Shown here: piece by piece, positions 34,178 through 46,721 of the stretch | Numbering within the stretch: position 1 is the first letter of the stretch | Layout of the letters: each line of letters opens with the position of its first letter | NCBI GenBank assembly: GCA_029216955.1 | Contig: JANAVB010015600.1 | Coordinates: 39,076,274-39,140,273, forward strand | Origin: Iris pallida | Taxonomy: Eukaryota; Streptophyta; Magnoliopsida; Asparagales; Iridaceae | Direction of reading: 5' to 3' | Length of the DNA stretch: 64,000 nucleotides | Made by a program: the position numbers and the translations under genes | Notes under the pieces: generated by a model | The model's input: the letters and a program-made list of their open reading frames with translations, nothing else | The model's database searches: none | Told to the model about the DNA's origin: nothing

Positions 34178-34400
34178 AGGACTGTCAAAATTTTTAACAA
34201 CACTACCAATATATGGACTGTCAAAAATTTTGACAGTTCTAAAAAAATATGTTGTTATCTTTAGAACTATCAAAAATTTAACATTCATTCCAATATGTAG
34301 GACTGCCAAATTTTTTGACAACATGTTAGATTTAGGACTGTCAAAAAATTTGACAGTCCTTCCAATAGATAGGACAGTCAAATTTTTGACAGTCCTAAAG
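34178..34400. repeat. Cluster of about six palindromes built on GACTGTCAAAATTTTGACAGTC
   Basis: Near-palindromes of about 26 bp recur every 35-50 bp, with the clearest at 34,215-34,240, 34,334-34,360 and 34,371-34,399. Each pairs GGACTGTCAAA with TTTGACAGTCC. The open frames that cross them encode only repeated RTVK-type residues and are not genes. Related motifs occur at 55,540-55,645. Confidence 0.8.
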
Positions 34401-34423
34401 ATAGTAGGGTGGTGGGGGTGAGT

Positions 34424-35901
34424 GTCATTCCCCGATTCCGCAGAATTAATTGTCCTCACATGGGCATGATGTCGCGCGAACCTAGATTGTGCTCGTGTAA
34501 GGTAATACCATAACGGCCGATTACGCAACTTAGCGATGGGGTCATCACACAGAAGTCCCGTATAGATAAGTTGAATAACACAATATGTATAGAAATAAAA
34601 TCCTCTTTATGATAATGTAGCAAAATTACAAGGGCATGAGGCAAAGATTACAATCGTTCAAGCTCACAATCTCTCTAAATACAATCACTCATCTCTTTCT
34701 CTCTCTACTTTTGATACAAAAGATCGTGCCCAAGGCTTACAACTTGCGAATGCTTCAGAAGACGATGTCCATACATTATGTCATATATAGGTAAAGATCC
34801 CAATACGGTTGTACGCCTTGAAATGCCAAGGAACTCCATGCCTTAAAACTCCATGCCTTAACGCGTCCAAGCGAGCTCCGTCCCGAACGAGCAAGTACCT
34901 GAACCTGCACATGAAAACGGGTAGGGTGTCAGTAGACAACCGTACTGGTAGGAGGCATCTCATCCACCCATACAAAACCAATACGTTAATTTAGTGAGTA
35001 AAACTTATTCCTTTGTGGTCTTTCTAATCCTGCCTTAGGATCAGTTTCAAGATATACATTACTTGCCTACTTTGTGTTGCAACAACATGATCGTGCCATA
35101 TAACCTATTGGTGTTTTAACATCGAGCATGTGCCTCGCAACTCAGTGTAAAACTTTCTCATCATGTAACAATATCATCGTCGTGCCTTAGAACATAACAT
35201 GAGCATACCATACTCACCTTTCCTGTTCGTACTCAAGACAACACCTGTTATAACATAATGACTCAGTGTCAACTACTAACCATAGTACCACAATCGTGCC
35301 GAAGCACGTGTCTTTGTTGAAGCTAAATCTTAGGCTTGATAGCCACTTTTAGTATTGTACTTTCACATCTCGACTCAATCTAAAGGCATGTACGTGGATT
35401 ACCGCAAGTATGTCGACTCATCTATATGAAAGTTCACTAGCAAGCCTAGCTATCTTGGACTATAGTTTGGTGCAGACGAGATCCTTACAGCGCGGGTAGC
35501 TAGTCCTGCTGAAGTCTTCGAATCACCTGTGTTGTATACCAACACGGCTAGCCAGCATTTCTCCTGGGCCAGATCGATCCTGTGGCTCCAGGTTGTCGTC
35601 CAAGGAACTCTCGTCCTTGTGCACAAGTTGTACATGACTATGCAGGACTCGAATCAACTTACCATCCTACACATTCATTGCTCTTCTCAGTGTTTCCATA
35701 CTTATCTTTCCTTTCCGTAGTGCCCTTTACTAGGGCCTACCTCTACGACCTACAGTCCCAAAAACTTTTCCATGTTTCCTTACTTTTATCTTCGACTCAA
35801 ACTCAAGAGCGGATACTTGATACCCCTCCTGCTCAACTTTGTAAACTGTGTTCCATTGAGGTGCCACGAACAGTGTCATACTCTAAGCCACAAACTGTGA
35901 G
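34424..35901 (-). mobile_element. Possible LTR-like fragment
   Basis: The plus strand begins TGTCATTCCCCGATTCCGC, which resembles the start of the Tekay LTRs here (TGTCACG-CCC). The texture also resembles those LTRs (AATAAAATCC, TTACAAGGGC). No opposite end, target duplication or coding region was found. It could be part of a decayed LTR or unrelated spacer. Confidence 0.28.
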
Positions 35902-36537
35902 CTATGCAGTTAAAAACGATTTTTTCATGATAACGGTCCAGTAGAGTTATTGATATATCACTGATATATCGGTTTATAACGATAAATATCAGTTTGCATT
36001 TTTAACACAATTTTTATATATGAACAACATACATAGTTATCTATTATAAAAATGCAAGAAGAGTTTCTTAAAGCATTAAAACTAAAAGGTTCATACCAAA
36101 ACCAATATTACAATACAAAAAGTACTATTTTAAAATGGTTCAACTAAATTGAAAACAAAAAAAGATCCCAATTCAACATTCAAGTTTCAACATCTAATAA
36201 TCTTCATTAGCCTCAACTTCAACTTCATTTTCTTCGTTTTCACCATCACCACCTTCTTCCTTAGTTTATTCATCTTCATCTTCTTCATCCTCCATATATT
36301 CATCATCGTGAACAAGTGAGGAGAGTGAATCTATAACACCTCGTTTTAACAAAACCTAATCGTTATATATCGATTTTTTTCAAAATCGATATATACTAAT
36401 ATATCGGTCATATTGACTGATAATATCGGTACCGATATTTTACCAATTTTTTCCAAAAAAATTGATGCCAGACCGATACGGTTATATATCAGTTATATAA
36501 CTGATATATAACGGTTTTTAACTGGTTAGACTGTGAG
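35894..36537. mobile_element. hAT-type MITE (628 bp)
   Basis: The element is 35,902-36,529, flanked by a perfect 8-bp target duplication ACTGTGAG (35,894-35,901 and 36,530-36,537). Its ends are inverted repeats: CTATGCAGTTAAAAACG on the left, CTAACCAGTTAAAAACCG at the right in reverse complement. The interior has TATATATCGGT-type palindromic motifs. Read on the minus strand, part of it encodes a short acidic stretch (LDSLSSLVHDDEYMEDEEDE) that may be the relic of a transposase tail, suggesting a deletion derivative. Confidence 0.85.
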
Positions 36538-37877
36538 ACCATGGAAATGTGTTGCCACAACCAGCCATGGAATCTGCAAGAACGTGCCTGCAATGACAAG
36601 CAAATCTATAGTCTTTGTGTCAACATAAGAACTCTACTTTTGCCCAAGTCGTGGGCTCGAAGCAAGTCGTGGGAGCGAAAGACCAAGTACTAATTTGAAA
36701 ACCCAACGTGAAGTGTTATCTAAGTATCATGTTCCATATTTTCATGTTATACACAATCTGACTCAGAATGAAATTATTCTCTTAGCTATGTGGGTTTGTC
36801 TCTTTTATTAGCAAACATACTCAGTGCATATGAAGACTTCCAATTATTATCAAACCTGAGACAAATTCATCGAAGCCACCCACCTGAATGAGGAGTTGCC
36901 TCGACCGAGCGGGAGTTCAAACAAGTCGTTGCAAAGTCAAGTCCAAACGTCGTTGTATTTATTGGTTCATCATATTGAACTGAGCAGGACGAGACACTAT
37001 AATGAGGAGGGGATCAAACCCGTTGAATGGAGATCGGACGACATAGACCATGTCGGGGGCGGTTAGGGTTTCGACCTCTACCTTGGCCAGGTGCCAAGTG
37101 AATGGAAAGTGGATTTCCAAGCCATTAATGGTTTGGATCTTGGGATTCGGAAGTGGAGGGAGGTGAAAGAAAGAAATAAGGAGGAGAACCGAGGTGTAGT
37201 GTGCTACCGGAGGAAAGCGATAGTGCCGCCGGAAAGAAAGCGGTGCAGGTGCGGAGGAGCGACAGGAAATGGTGCCGCCCATGGGGAGGATGTCGTTCAT
37301 GGATCTACTTTCCATGCTCATGTCTGGCTCCATTGCTGGAGGAATTTGAGTTTGTAGGAGACTGGGAGGGTTGAGCAGTCCGTAGTAAGTAATGTGATGC
37401 CCTGAGTAAAAGTTTCACAATACTGGACTACCCCCAATATTAGGCTACCCTCGAGTAACTTTTGTAGTACCCCGATAAATACTCAATAATGCTCCTCTCT
37501 CCAACTTATTTTTATTGGCGTAAATTAGGGTTACTTTGGATTGTAAATTTACTTGGCCAAGACTAATAGGTCAGCAAAATTTGTTAAGGAACATCACACT
37601 TTATGTAGTTCTCTAACTTTCTATGTGATGATAAAAAGTAAAAAAATCACCACTGAAAATGTTTATCGAAATATTACATAGAAGACAAAAACAATTATTG
37701 CAAAAAAGGCAACAAATCGTCATGCACTTATACCGCCATTACTAAGGACGGTATGGAAGCAGAAACGTCAGTAGCATTGACGACACGATGCTTTTTTAAT
37801 TTTTAGTTTTTAATACTCAGACTGTCAATCACAATTATTTTTAATTTATTTTAAAAACAAAATTTTACATACGTTCA
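36538..37877. other. Spacer, no gene seen
   Basis: Overlapping open frames near 36,960-37,357 on both strands have no recognisable domain. The remainder is AT-rich. Confidence 0.5.
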
Positions 37878-38195
37878 AAATTTGTTTAAGTTGTATGTAT
37901 AGAATTTAGAGAGAGAATAGGTAGCTGAGAGAGATATCCATATGTTTTGTTATATGAAATATAAATAGATGGATAGGGATTATGCATTATTTGTTTAAGT
38001 TTTATCTATAGGATTTAGAGAGAGAATAGGTAGATGATAGCGATATCCATATGGTTTGTTATGAAATGTAATAAATGGATAGGGATTAGGCAGAATTTAT
38101 TTAAGTTTTATGTATAAGATTTAGAGAGAGAATATGTAGCTTGGAGAGAGATCCATGTGGTTTGTTATTTGAAATATAAATAGATGGATATTGAT
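37878..38195 (+). repeat. Tandem repeat, three units of about 105-111 bp
   Basis: Units start near 37,878, 37,989 and 38,094. Each runs from TTTGTTTAAGTT through TTTAGAGAGAGAATA, GATATCCATATG, TTTGTTAT and AATGGATA. The units have clearly diverged from each other, so the array is old. The flanking CGCCATTACTAAGG and GCCAATGTTAATAG stretches may belong to the element that contains it. Confidence 0.85.
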
Positions 38196-39361
38196 GGGGG
38201 GCTTTGAGAGATGAATAGGCGGAGAGGAAAAAAAATCAAATTCGCCAATGCTATTGGCAGTATGATATCATTCGAATGAAGAAAATTTTCATAACGCCAA
38301 TGTTAATAGCTGAATGAGCTTAGTCATTTAAACAACGTCCATACCATGGGGCATTTTTTTTATTGTGTAAATTAGTTGTTAATCATTCCAACTGCAATGG
38401 ACTAAGCTCCAGACTCAACATAAATGCCCAATGGTAGGGCGATTGTTTAAGAAACGTCCTTTCGTGGCCGTTGTAGGTCTTAATTTGTAATTTCACAAAT
38501 TCTATGTTTTCAGCACAATTTTTTAAAACTTTAATTTTATTTAAAAAGGATTCCATATTTTTTTTCAAACAAAACCATTAATCTGTTGTTGCAGGCCAAC
38601 CAACATGTCTACTCACATGTAACAACCGGTACTACTATATGTTCAATCTTTTTATCCATACATGATTCAAGTGAACCTGATCCACGCCTACCAAACAAAG
38701 TGACCTACAAAACTAAAGAAAATCTCCGACACAAAGCTCTACAATAACCTGATACTGGTGTCTAGTAAGGACACAAGACCGATACAATCGACTCAGTTGT
38801 ATCATATAATGCCATAAGGTTGTAAAGCATTCACATATGGCAAAAAAACATATAGAAGGATATTTGAGAAAGAAGAACTGCATAAATTTCTCGTCCTCAA
38901 AAATATTATTGATTGTATCCATAACCTAACTGAAACCTTCAGGTGAAGGAAACGGAGGCAGGAGACCAAGTTAATATTGAATTTTAGTTTGTTACAACTG
39001 AAATTATGTCCACCCGATTCAGAAAGTCTACATCCTAATGTCCGACTTAAGCTTGGATTCTTTTATGACATATCTTCCTGTTGTGTCATTGTTGTTCCCC
39101 GATTTTTGCATACGTTGCATCATTTCTCGATCCACAACTTGAACGAGTATCCATCTCACGTTCCACCTGGACTTGACCATAAGTACCAAGATACTCTGAC
39201 CGGATAGATCACTCTTCTAGGTCCAACTCTCAATCATTCGCTACATGGGTATCTCTATTTATCGTACTTCAGTATCTAACGACATGTCGCACTAAAGTGG
39301 ATCCAAACCCCCGACCCAGTTTCACGTGTCTTATGTCTTAAGATGACTAGTTTAGTTGGTG
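38196..39361. other. Spacer, no gene seen
   Basis: No recognisable coding region or element was found on either strand. Confidence 0.5.

Positions 39362-39418
<57 letters not shown>
39362..39418. repeat. (TA)n microsatellite at the LINE 5' end
   Basis: About 28 TA units run directly into the ATG of LINE ORF1, with no recognisable 5' untranslated region between. Confidence 0.95.
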
Positions 39419-39420
<2 letters not shown>

Positions 39421-41182
39421 GGCGGCTGCGGGAGAACCCGGATACCCTAGCTCTGCTAGGGCATCGCCAAATCGTGGTGTGGAGGCGGCCAACCGCCCCC
39501 CGGACCGGGGGAAAGGCAAGGGGGTGGCGGTGGCGGTCGGTGGCGACCGGCGGGAGGTGGTCGGCGGCGGCCGGCTGCCGGAGACGCGCGCAGCAGCTGC
39601 TGCTCGCCCGCGCGCAGGAGCAGGAGCCCAGAGGGCCGACCGGGGAGGTCCGGCGACCCTCCCCCGGGGGCAGGCGGCTGCCGGCGACCCTCCCCAGGCG
39701 GGGGGGGGGGGTGGCCGGGGAGGGCTGCGGTCGGCGGCTTCCCATCCGAGCACGGATTCGGTTGGGTGTTCGACGGCGGTGGACCCCGGGGGCTCCTCGA
39801 TGGTGTTCACCGCCCAAAGGACATCGTCTGGATTGGAGGATGAGGAGGGGGCTTGGACTACAGTCCAGAATTGGAGGGTAAGGCGAGAAGGAGGGCAACG
39901 ATTACAGATCCCTGCGGCTAGGAGAGGCTCAGCTTATACGCAGGGATCGGACAGGAGGGTGGGGATAGCCAGGAGAACGGGTCCAACGGTGGGTCAGGCT
40001 CACTTGGGGGAACGGGAGGGACAAGCCAGGATTGCGTGGCGGCCTCGTGCGAAGGGGTCAGCGGGGACGACTGTCCCAGTTATCGGGGGAAGAGGGACTG
40101 CTGCGAACATGAGTGCCCGGCCAACCCCGACGATTCTACCTCGGAGTCCGGGCCCGCGGCCTGTATCCTGGGCAGATGCATGCAAGGTGGGGGTCGCCAA
40201 GACTCCGGCATCGATGGAGTATGTTGCACCTATGGCGATTGGGGGTGAGCTCTGCGCCGACTTCCCGGCCGACGAAGTGGCGAAGGTGACGGCATTCTGG
40301 GAGAATACTTTAGTGCTATATGTGTTGGGGAGCAAGCCCTTCTACGGGCAGATCCGAGGATATGCGGATAGAGTCTGGCGGCCGAAGGGTAGCATGGAGT
40401 TCTTCTCCAAGGAAAACGGCTTCTACTTCATTAAATTTGGGTTGGCAGAAGATGTGACTCGGATACTCCAGGGAGGGCCATGGACGTTTGACGGCTGCCT
40501 CATTATTCTGAAGCAATGGTCTCCCGACTTGAGGTGTGAGAAGGAGGTGCTTAATGCGGTGCCTGTGTGGGTTCGGTTTCCTGAGTTCCCGGTACGCTTC
40601 TGGAGTGTCCCACTTCTTATGAGACTTGCCAGCCTCATCGGCAAGCCGATTAAGGCGGATGATGCCACCGCCTTCAGGTCTAGATTGATGTATGCTCGGG
40701 TATTTGTGGAGATTGATGCCAGGTTGGACCTGCCTGAGCAGTTGAAGTACAGGACCCCTTCTGGCCAGTTACTTATGCAGAAGGTGGAGTATGAGTGGGT
40801 TCCCCCCAGATGTCCGGCGTGTGCCTGCTTTGGGCATCTTCCGAGTGCTTGTAGGCGTGGAGGAGCTTCTGAGGTGGTGACGGAGGAGGTAGTGCAGGAG
40901 GCAGGTGGTGCAGATGACTCCCCAGTAGTTGACCAGGTGGGCTTGATGGAGGCAGACCCTTTCCCCATCTCTGGGGAATATGAGGGGTCTCCGACGGAGG
41001 TTCTTGCTGGAGCGATGGTTGAGTATATGGGGACGAGGACCATGACCACCAGGAGTATGGGACAGGAGGATAGGCGAAATGGAGATAAAGACACGCTAGC
41101 TCTTCAGGTTTACAGTCGGAAGCGCCAGGCTACGGAGTCGCATAGTGAGGACAGCGGACAGGGTGGGACGGAGAGAGTGTGA
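39419..41182 (+). CDS. LINE ORF1 protein (DUF4283 plus zinc knuckle)
   Basis: The frame encodes 587 residues. A low-complexity glycine/arginine/proline-rich N-terminal third is followed by DUF4283 motifs: FWENTLVLYVLGSKPFYGQI, FYFIKFGLAEDVTRILQGGP, WTFDGCLIILKQWSPDL and VPVWVRFPEFPVRFWSVP. A zinc knuckle CPACACFGHLPSAC lies near residue 470. The protein is expected to bind element RNA. The frame could open further upstream only inside the TA tract, so the ATG at 39,419 is preferred. The stop at 41,180-41,182 looks acquired: the same frame stays open to TAG at 41,369-41,371, which touches the ORF2 start codon. Confidence 0.9.
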
Positions 41183-41371
41183 AAGGTCAATCCTAAATGG
41201 GTGGCGGTCCTAGCTCAGCCTCCCCCACAGGGGGACCCACAAGGGGCTGCGGCCCCTGCTCTGCCCCTTCTTCTTCAGGGGGATAGAGTTGAGGATACCA
41301 GAGATATGGAGGTTGCACTCTCCCCGGGTGCCCCTTCAGAGGATGTTCAGGGGACCCCACCCGCGGTTTAG

Positions 41372-44300
41372 ATGTCGGCCCTTGCCTGGAATGTCCGGGG
41401 GGGGGGGTGTTCTCTGGGGAGATGGAGGAAGATTAGTGAGGTGCTGAGGAAGGAAAAGTGTGAAATCTCGATCTTACTAGAGACTAAGATCAGGGGGGCG
41501 AAAACTCTGTCCCGTAGAACTCCTACGGACTGGGTCCAGCTCCACAACCTTGGTCTTTGTGATATGGCGAGGATCTGGGTTAGATGGAATGGAGCTAGTT
41601 GGGAGGGAGAGGAGGTTTTCATATCTGACCAGCTGGTGGCTATCTCCTTCACCAACAAGGGTGGGTTCCGATTCTTACTTGGTGCTGTCTACGGGCACAA
41701 CGACAGGAGGCGCCGGGAGACCTTGTGGCAGGACATCATCAGGCTGAGTTCCTTAGCGATGCATCGTCATCTCCCCTTACTTATTATGGAAGACTTCAAT
41801 GCTACGCTATACAGGGGGAGAAGCTGGGGGGGAGGCCGGTCCCGGACCAGATCCTCTCAGATTTTCAGTCTTGCCTGCTCCAGTCCGGGCTCAGGGATCT
41901 GGAGAGGGTAGGGCACATATGGACATGGCACAACAAGGCGATGGTGAGCAGGGTGGCATGCCAGCTCGATCGTGCTTTGGGAAACAGTGATTGGTTCTGC
42001 CTATTCCCCTCTTCTGTGGCTGAGGGGCTCCCTGCGGGGACCAGTGACCACTCGCCGATCCTGGTGCGCTTCGTGGAGAGTCCCAGATGGAGAGCCCGTC
42101 CGTTCCGGTATGATAACAGTTGGTTCCTATCGGCTGGATATGAGGAGACTGTGGCGGGAGGTCTTTGCCAGGAGGCGGTCGGCACTGCCCAATTTTGTAT
42201 GGTTCACAGGCTGAAGAAGACCAAACGCGCCATCAGAGACTGGGTGAGGGCTCTCCCCCGGACTTCCTTACAGGAGAAGGAGGCGGAGTTGAGAGACCTG
42301 CAGTCAGATCTTCAGGGCGACATGATTAGTGGGGAGATGTCGGCTAGAGAGAAGAAGTTGGCTGCAGAGGTCAACACCTTGCGGCTCCAGCAGGAGATTA
42401 GTGCGGCCCAACGGGCCAAATGCTCCTGGCTCAAGGATGGGGATCGCTGCACCAGATTCTTCTATGATGTCATCCGGGCTCGCCAGCACCGGAACCGTAT
42501 TCAGAGACTAATTGGCAGGGACGGGCGTCTTGTGACCGACCAGGTTGCTATCCAGGAGGAGGCTGTCCGGTTCTATTCTGAGCTCTATCATCAGACGGAC
42601 TATCCTTCGGTATTCCCGCAGCTGACGACGAAGACGTTGATTACGGAGTATGGCAATAGTCTTCTTATGGCTCCTATCCGGATGGCGGAGGTGGAGGCGA
42701 TTGTGATGCAGGCTGATGCTTCCAAGTCTCCTGGGCCGGATGGATTCTCCAGTGGCTTCTACAAGCGTCATTGGGGTATCCTCAAGGTCCAGGTCCTTGC
42801 GGCTGTTCAGGAGTTCTTTGATACGGGCAAGCTCCTGAAGGAGCTGAACCACACCTTCCTGACGCTAGTGCCCAAGAAGGAGGGGGCGACTTCTCTTGCT
42901 GACTTTCGACCGATTGCTTGCTGTAATTATTTGTATAAAATAATTACTCATCTTATGTGCAGGAGGATGGAGGATGCTATGCAGGGCCTGGTTTCTCGGA
43001 ATCAGGCGGCATTCATCAAGGGGCGGTCTATTGCGGAGCATAGCCTGCTGGCTCATGAGCTGATTCGGGAGTTCCACAAGCCTGGAGGGATGAAGGCCTG
43101 TGTGAAGCTCGACCTGAGGAAAGCCTACGACACCGTCAACAGAGACTTCCTCTGTCATTTGATGGGTGCGATGGGATTCTCCGAGACATGGGTGGACAGA
43201 GTCAGAGAGTGCATCACCTCTCCTACTTTCTCGGTCCTCATTCAGGGTATTCCATACGGGTTCTTCGGCAGCAGCAGGGGGCTTCGGCAGGGGGACCCGC
43301 TTTCTCCCTACCTATTCACCCTCGTGATGGAGTATTTCACCTGTTTGATAGACATTGCGGTGCATCGGGAGAGGATTGTACCGATATACAGCAGGGTCTC
43401 TCCGGTGGTCTCACATCTCATATATGCGGATGACCTATTGGTTTTGTTGAGGCCTTCCATGCGAGGGATGAGGGAGCTTGCGGCGGTGATGGAAGAGTTC
43501 GGTCAGCTATCGGGCCTTCGGTTAAATAGGGACAAGAGCAAAGTTTACTTCAGCAACTCTTGCACTTTGAAGGAGGAGCGGGCCCTGGAGCTTGGGGTGG
43601 AAAAGGGGGACCTCCCGGTGAAATATCTGGGGGTGCCCCTTTCCGTCAACTACGCGAAGGACCGAGAATGTCAGAGTCTGGTGGACTTTGCACAGAGGAG
43701 GGTAGAGGGCTGGCAGGCGGCTGGCCTATCTTTTGGAGGGCGTATTGAGCTGGTTCGATCGGTCATTTCTGCTATTGCTTTGTTCTGGCTCCAATCTATT
43801 ATGGTTCCTTTGGCTACTATCAGAAAGATTGAGGGCATATGTGCCAAGTTCATTTGGCATGGGGGGATTCATGCCATCTCTTGGGAGCAGCTCTGTCGGC
43901 CCAGGAAGGAGGGAGGTGTGGGTCTGCGATCCCTTGTATCTGTCAGGGAGGCGGCGGGGATCAAGCTGGCATGGAGGTTCCTTCAGGGCGATTCTCTCTG
44001 GTCGGCCTGGATGACTAGTCGGTATCTCCGGGGCAGGAACTTCTGGGTATGTGAAATTGACAACAACTTCTCTGTGTCTTTCAAGCATATCCCGAGGAAC
44101 CGTCCTGTACTTCGGACGGCTATTCGGCGGAAGATGAGGGAGGGAGGGGAGACGGACCTTTGGCTCGATCCGTGGATTTTAGGTCAGTCTCTTCTGGAGA
44201 TTCTGGGTCCCCAGAGGGACGGTGTGGCGTACAGAGGTCTGACTTGTAGGCGCATCATCAGTGGTGGGGTCTGGAGGCCAGAGGAGTATCGTTTCACTGC

Positions 44301-44904
44301 TCAGTTTGGTGAGGAGATCAGACAGGTGCAGATCACTCCTACGGCACTGTCTGATGTCTGGGTTTGGGCCCCTCCCGGCCGCTCGGAGGGTGCGGGGGAG
44401 TTCAGATTTAGCAGCTGCTACGACCTTGTTCGCCCCCACTTCGATGATATTGAGGAGTACGACTTTGTCTGGGGGAAGGGGCTTGCCAGGAAGATGCAAC
44501 TGTCTGCTTATAAACTGGTGCTGGGCCGGTTACTCACTAGGGACCGACTACTTCGGTTCGGGGTCCCTGTCCCTGACCCTAAGTGTGTTTTGTGTGAGAC
44601 AGAGAATGAATCCATTGGGCATCTGTTCTTTCAGTGCCACGTGGCATGGAGCATCTGGACGGAGCAGAGCCGGAGACACTTGGGAGGGGTTGGAAGGGAG
44701 CGGGACTTCAGAGAAATCCTTAAGTGGATTGGTGATTGCAGGGGCCAGGAGCAGAGCTGGGCCAGATGTGCCAGATTGAGACTTGCTGCATCTGTTTGGC
44801 ATGTCTGGAAGGAGAGGAACCGGCGCATTTATGAGGGGCTGTCCACTACACCAGTGGACATCCTTCAAAACATTGAGTCGGATGTACTAGTAATGTCCCC
44901 CTGA
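41372..44904 (+). pseudogene. LINE ORF2: endonuclease and reverse transcriptase, one frameshift
   Basis: The endonuclease starts MSALAWNVRGGG and includes ETKIRG and LIMEDFNATL (GDFNA in most relatives). An extra G in the run at 41,814-41,818 shifts the frame. It resumes as GEKLGGRPVPDQ, with TSDHSPILVRF completing the endonuclease. Reverse transcriptase follows with DFRPIACCNYLYKIITHLMC, NQAAFIKGRSI, VKLDLRKAYDTVN, GLRQGDPLSPYLFTLVMEYF and the catalytic YADD. The C-terminal zinc-finger region has CVLCETENESIGHLFFQC. Apart from this single G the open frame is complete to 44,904, so the copy is comparatively young. Confidence 0.93.
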
Positions 44905-44969
44905 GTTGGGACTGTATCTCTATGTTGTAACCTATTGCGATGATAGTGGAATAAAATTTACCCTTTTTC

Positions 44970-44971
<2 letters not shown>

Positions 44972-45054
<83 letters not shown>
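44972..45054. repeat. (AT)n microsatellite downstream of the LINE
   Basis: About 40 AT units separate the LINE 3' end from the Helitron-like segment. Confidence 0.95.
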
Positions 45055-45525
<471 letters not shown>

Positions 45526-45908
45526 TTCATCTGATACATCCTTCCTAGATTCACCACTCGGATCGATCTCTTACTGCAAGCTCTATTTGGACTTACCTCT
45601 CCTTGGATTGACCTTAAGCACCACAAGTTAATTGTATTACATCAAGGGCTAATATCTTATTACATCTCTCTGGCCTAGGCTTGGTTTTGTCCTCTGCATG
45701 TCAAACATAGGTTCATGCTCTGATATATCCTTTCTTGATCCATTGCTTGGATCGTTCCCTTATTGCTCTGGTGCATCCTTCCTTGATACAACACTCAAAT
45801 CGTTCTCTTATTTCTCGCACTATTTGTATTAGCCATCGCCAGCACGATTTTCTATCTGCATAGATCACTTCTCGCATTCGCTACCTAAGCATATCCCCCA
45901 TTTAATAT
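45526..45908. other. Spacer, no gene seen
   Basis: The stretch repeats motifs such as ATCCTTCCT-GAT and CGGATCG three times over 250 bp, but no coding region was recognised. Confidence 0.4.
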
Positions 45909-46660
45909 TTAAGCGCATAATGCTCTCAGGGACTTCGAACAATTGATCCGCATTCTTAGGTACAAGACCTCCATAACCCTCATGAAATACTTCTCCCGTC
46001 GGGTCAGGACAATCGGGCTCGAAATGTCGAACAAGATATGTTGGTCAAACTTACTTCCATCAGGTAGATGAACTGGGATAATTGATGGAAGATCTTTGCA
46101 AGCCGTGATCTCCACTAGAACTCTTGCAAACGCTAGGATAATTGATGGAAGATCTTTGGAAGCCGTGATCTCCACTAGAACTCTTGCAAATGCTAATCTT
46201 CTACGTCGTGTTGTGGCGCATCCATCTGCAAAGAAATGTCGACAACACTAGAAAGTTTGCTAAGTACCGACGAGCTCCAAAGCTGGAGTGGAAGATGCAG
46301 GAACCGCATTCACACTGGCACCGTGTGAGAAGATCATGTTCCAAGGAAATCGATGGCTCCCACTTCTTCAGAATGATCAGCCGCCCATCGAACATCCATG
46401 GACCTCCATTAATTACCGCATCAATCTCTACCTCCCCTAAGAACTTGATGAAAAAACAACCATTTTCTCGAGAGAATATCTCAACCCCACCCTTCGACTT
46501 CCAGACCCGTCACACAAATATGGACATGGCAAGATATGAAGGCATTTCTCCGAGCACATACCTACATCACCGCGGCATCCTTCTATTCCGCAATGGAAAT
46601 CACGAAATCTACCACGGCGATGATTGTGGTCTATGCACCATCGATCACTTCTAGAGTTGA
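45909..46660 (-). pseudogene. DUF4283-type LINE ORF1 fragment, broken
   Basis: Minus-strand frames match the ORF1 domain of plant LINEs. WMFDGRLIILKKWEPSISLE is the block equivalent to WTFDGCLIILKQWSPDL in the LINE at 39,419. LAFARVLVEITACKDLPSII then LPDGSKFDQHILFDIS matches the following ARVFVEI...LPEQ block. The fragment shifts frame several times and contains a 60-bp internal duplication. It comes from a different LINE family and is not functional. Confidence 0.75.
46077..46196 (-). repeat. 60-bp tandem duplication inside the DUF4283 fragment
   Basis: The block beginning GATAATTGATGGAAGATCTT occurs at 46,077-46,136 and again at 46,137-46,196 with only a few differences. It is an in-frame 20-codon duplication, giving EITA-KDLPSII twice. 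Confidence 0.95.
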
Positions 46661-46683
46661 GACTCACAAATCATCACATGAGT

Positions 46684-46686
<3 letters not shown>

Positions 46687-46720
<34 letters not shown>
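46687..46720. repeat. Poly(T) run of about 34
   Basis: It could be the reverse-complement poly(A) tail of a minus-strand retroposon lying to its right, or a simple expansion. No matching element body was identified. Confidence 0.8.

Positions 46721-46721
<1 letters not shown>

Larger units (their letters stand above)
39419..44971 (+). mobile_element. L1-type plant LINE, nearly full length
   Basis: Two open reading frames (ORF1 with DUF4283 and zinc knuckle; ORF2 with endonuclease and reverse transcriptase) span 5.5 kb of GC-rich sequence that stands out from its AT-rich surroundings. It is bounded by (TA)n on both sides: 39,362-39,418 and 44,972-45,054. The 3' region carries AATAAAA (44,950) but no clear poly(A) tail, so either the tail is lost or the element ends in the TA tract. 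No target duplication can be defined because both flanks are TA. Confidence 0.9.

Noticed and set aside
34041..34528. Frames of 126 and 144 residues across the palindrome cluster
   Set aside because: They translate the palindromes (repeated RTVK- and LSKILTV-type residues) and occur on both strands because the DNA is palindromic.
36959..37357. Overlapping frames of 124 and 88 residues on opposite strands
   Set aside because: Neither has a recognisable domain, start context or splice sites, and there is no basis to prefer one.
39352..39898. Minus-strand proline/arginine-rich frames over the LINE ORF1 start
   Set aside because: GC-rich composition leaves the antisense frames open. The plus-strand frame leads into DUF4283 and is the real one.
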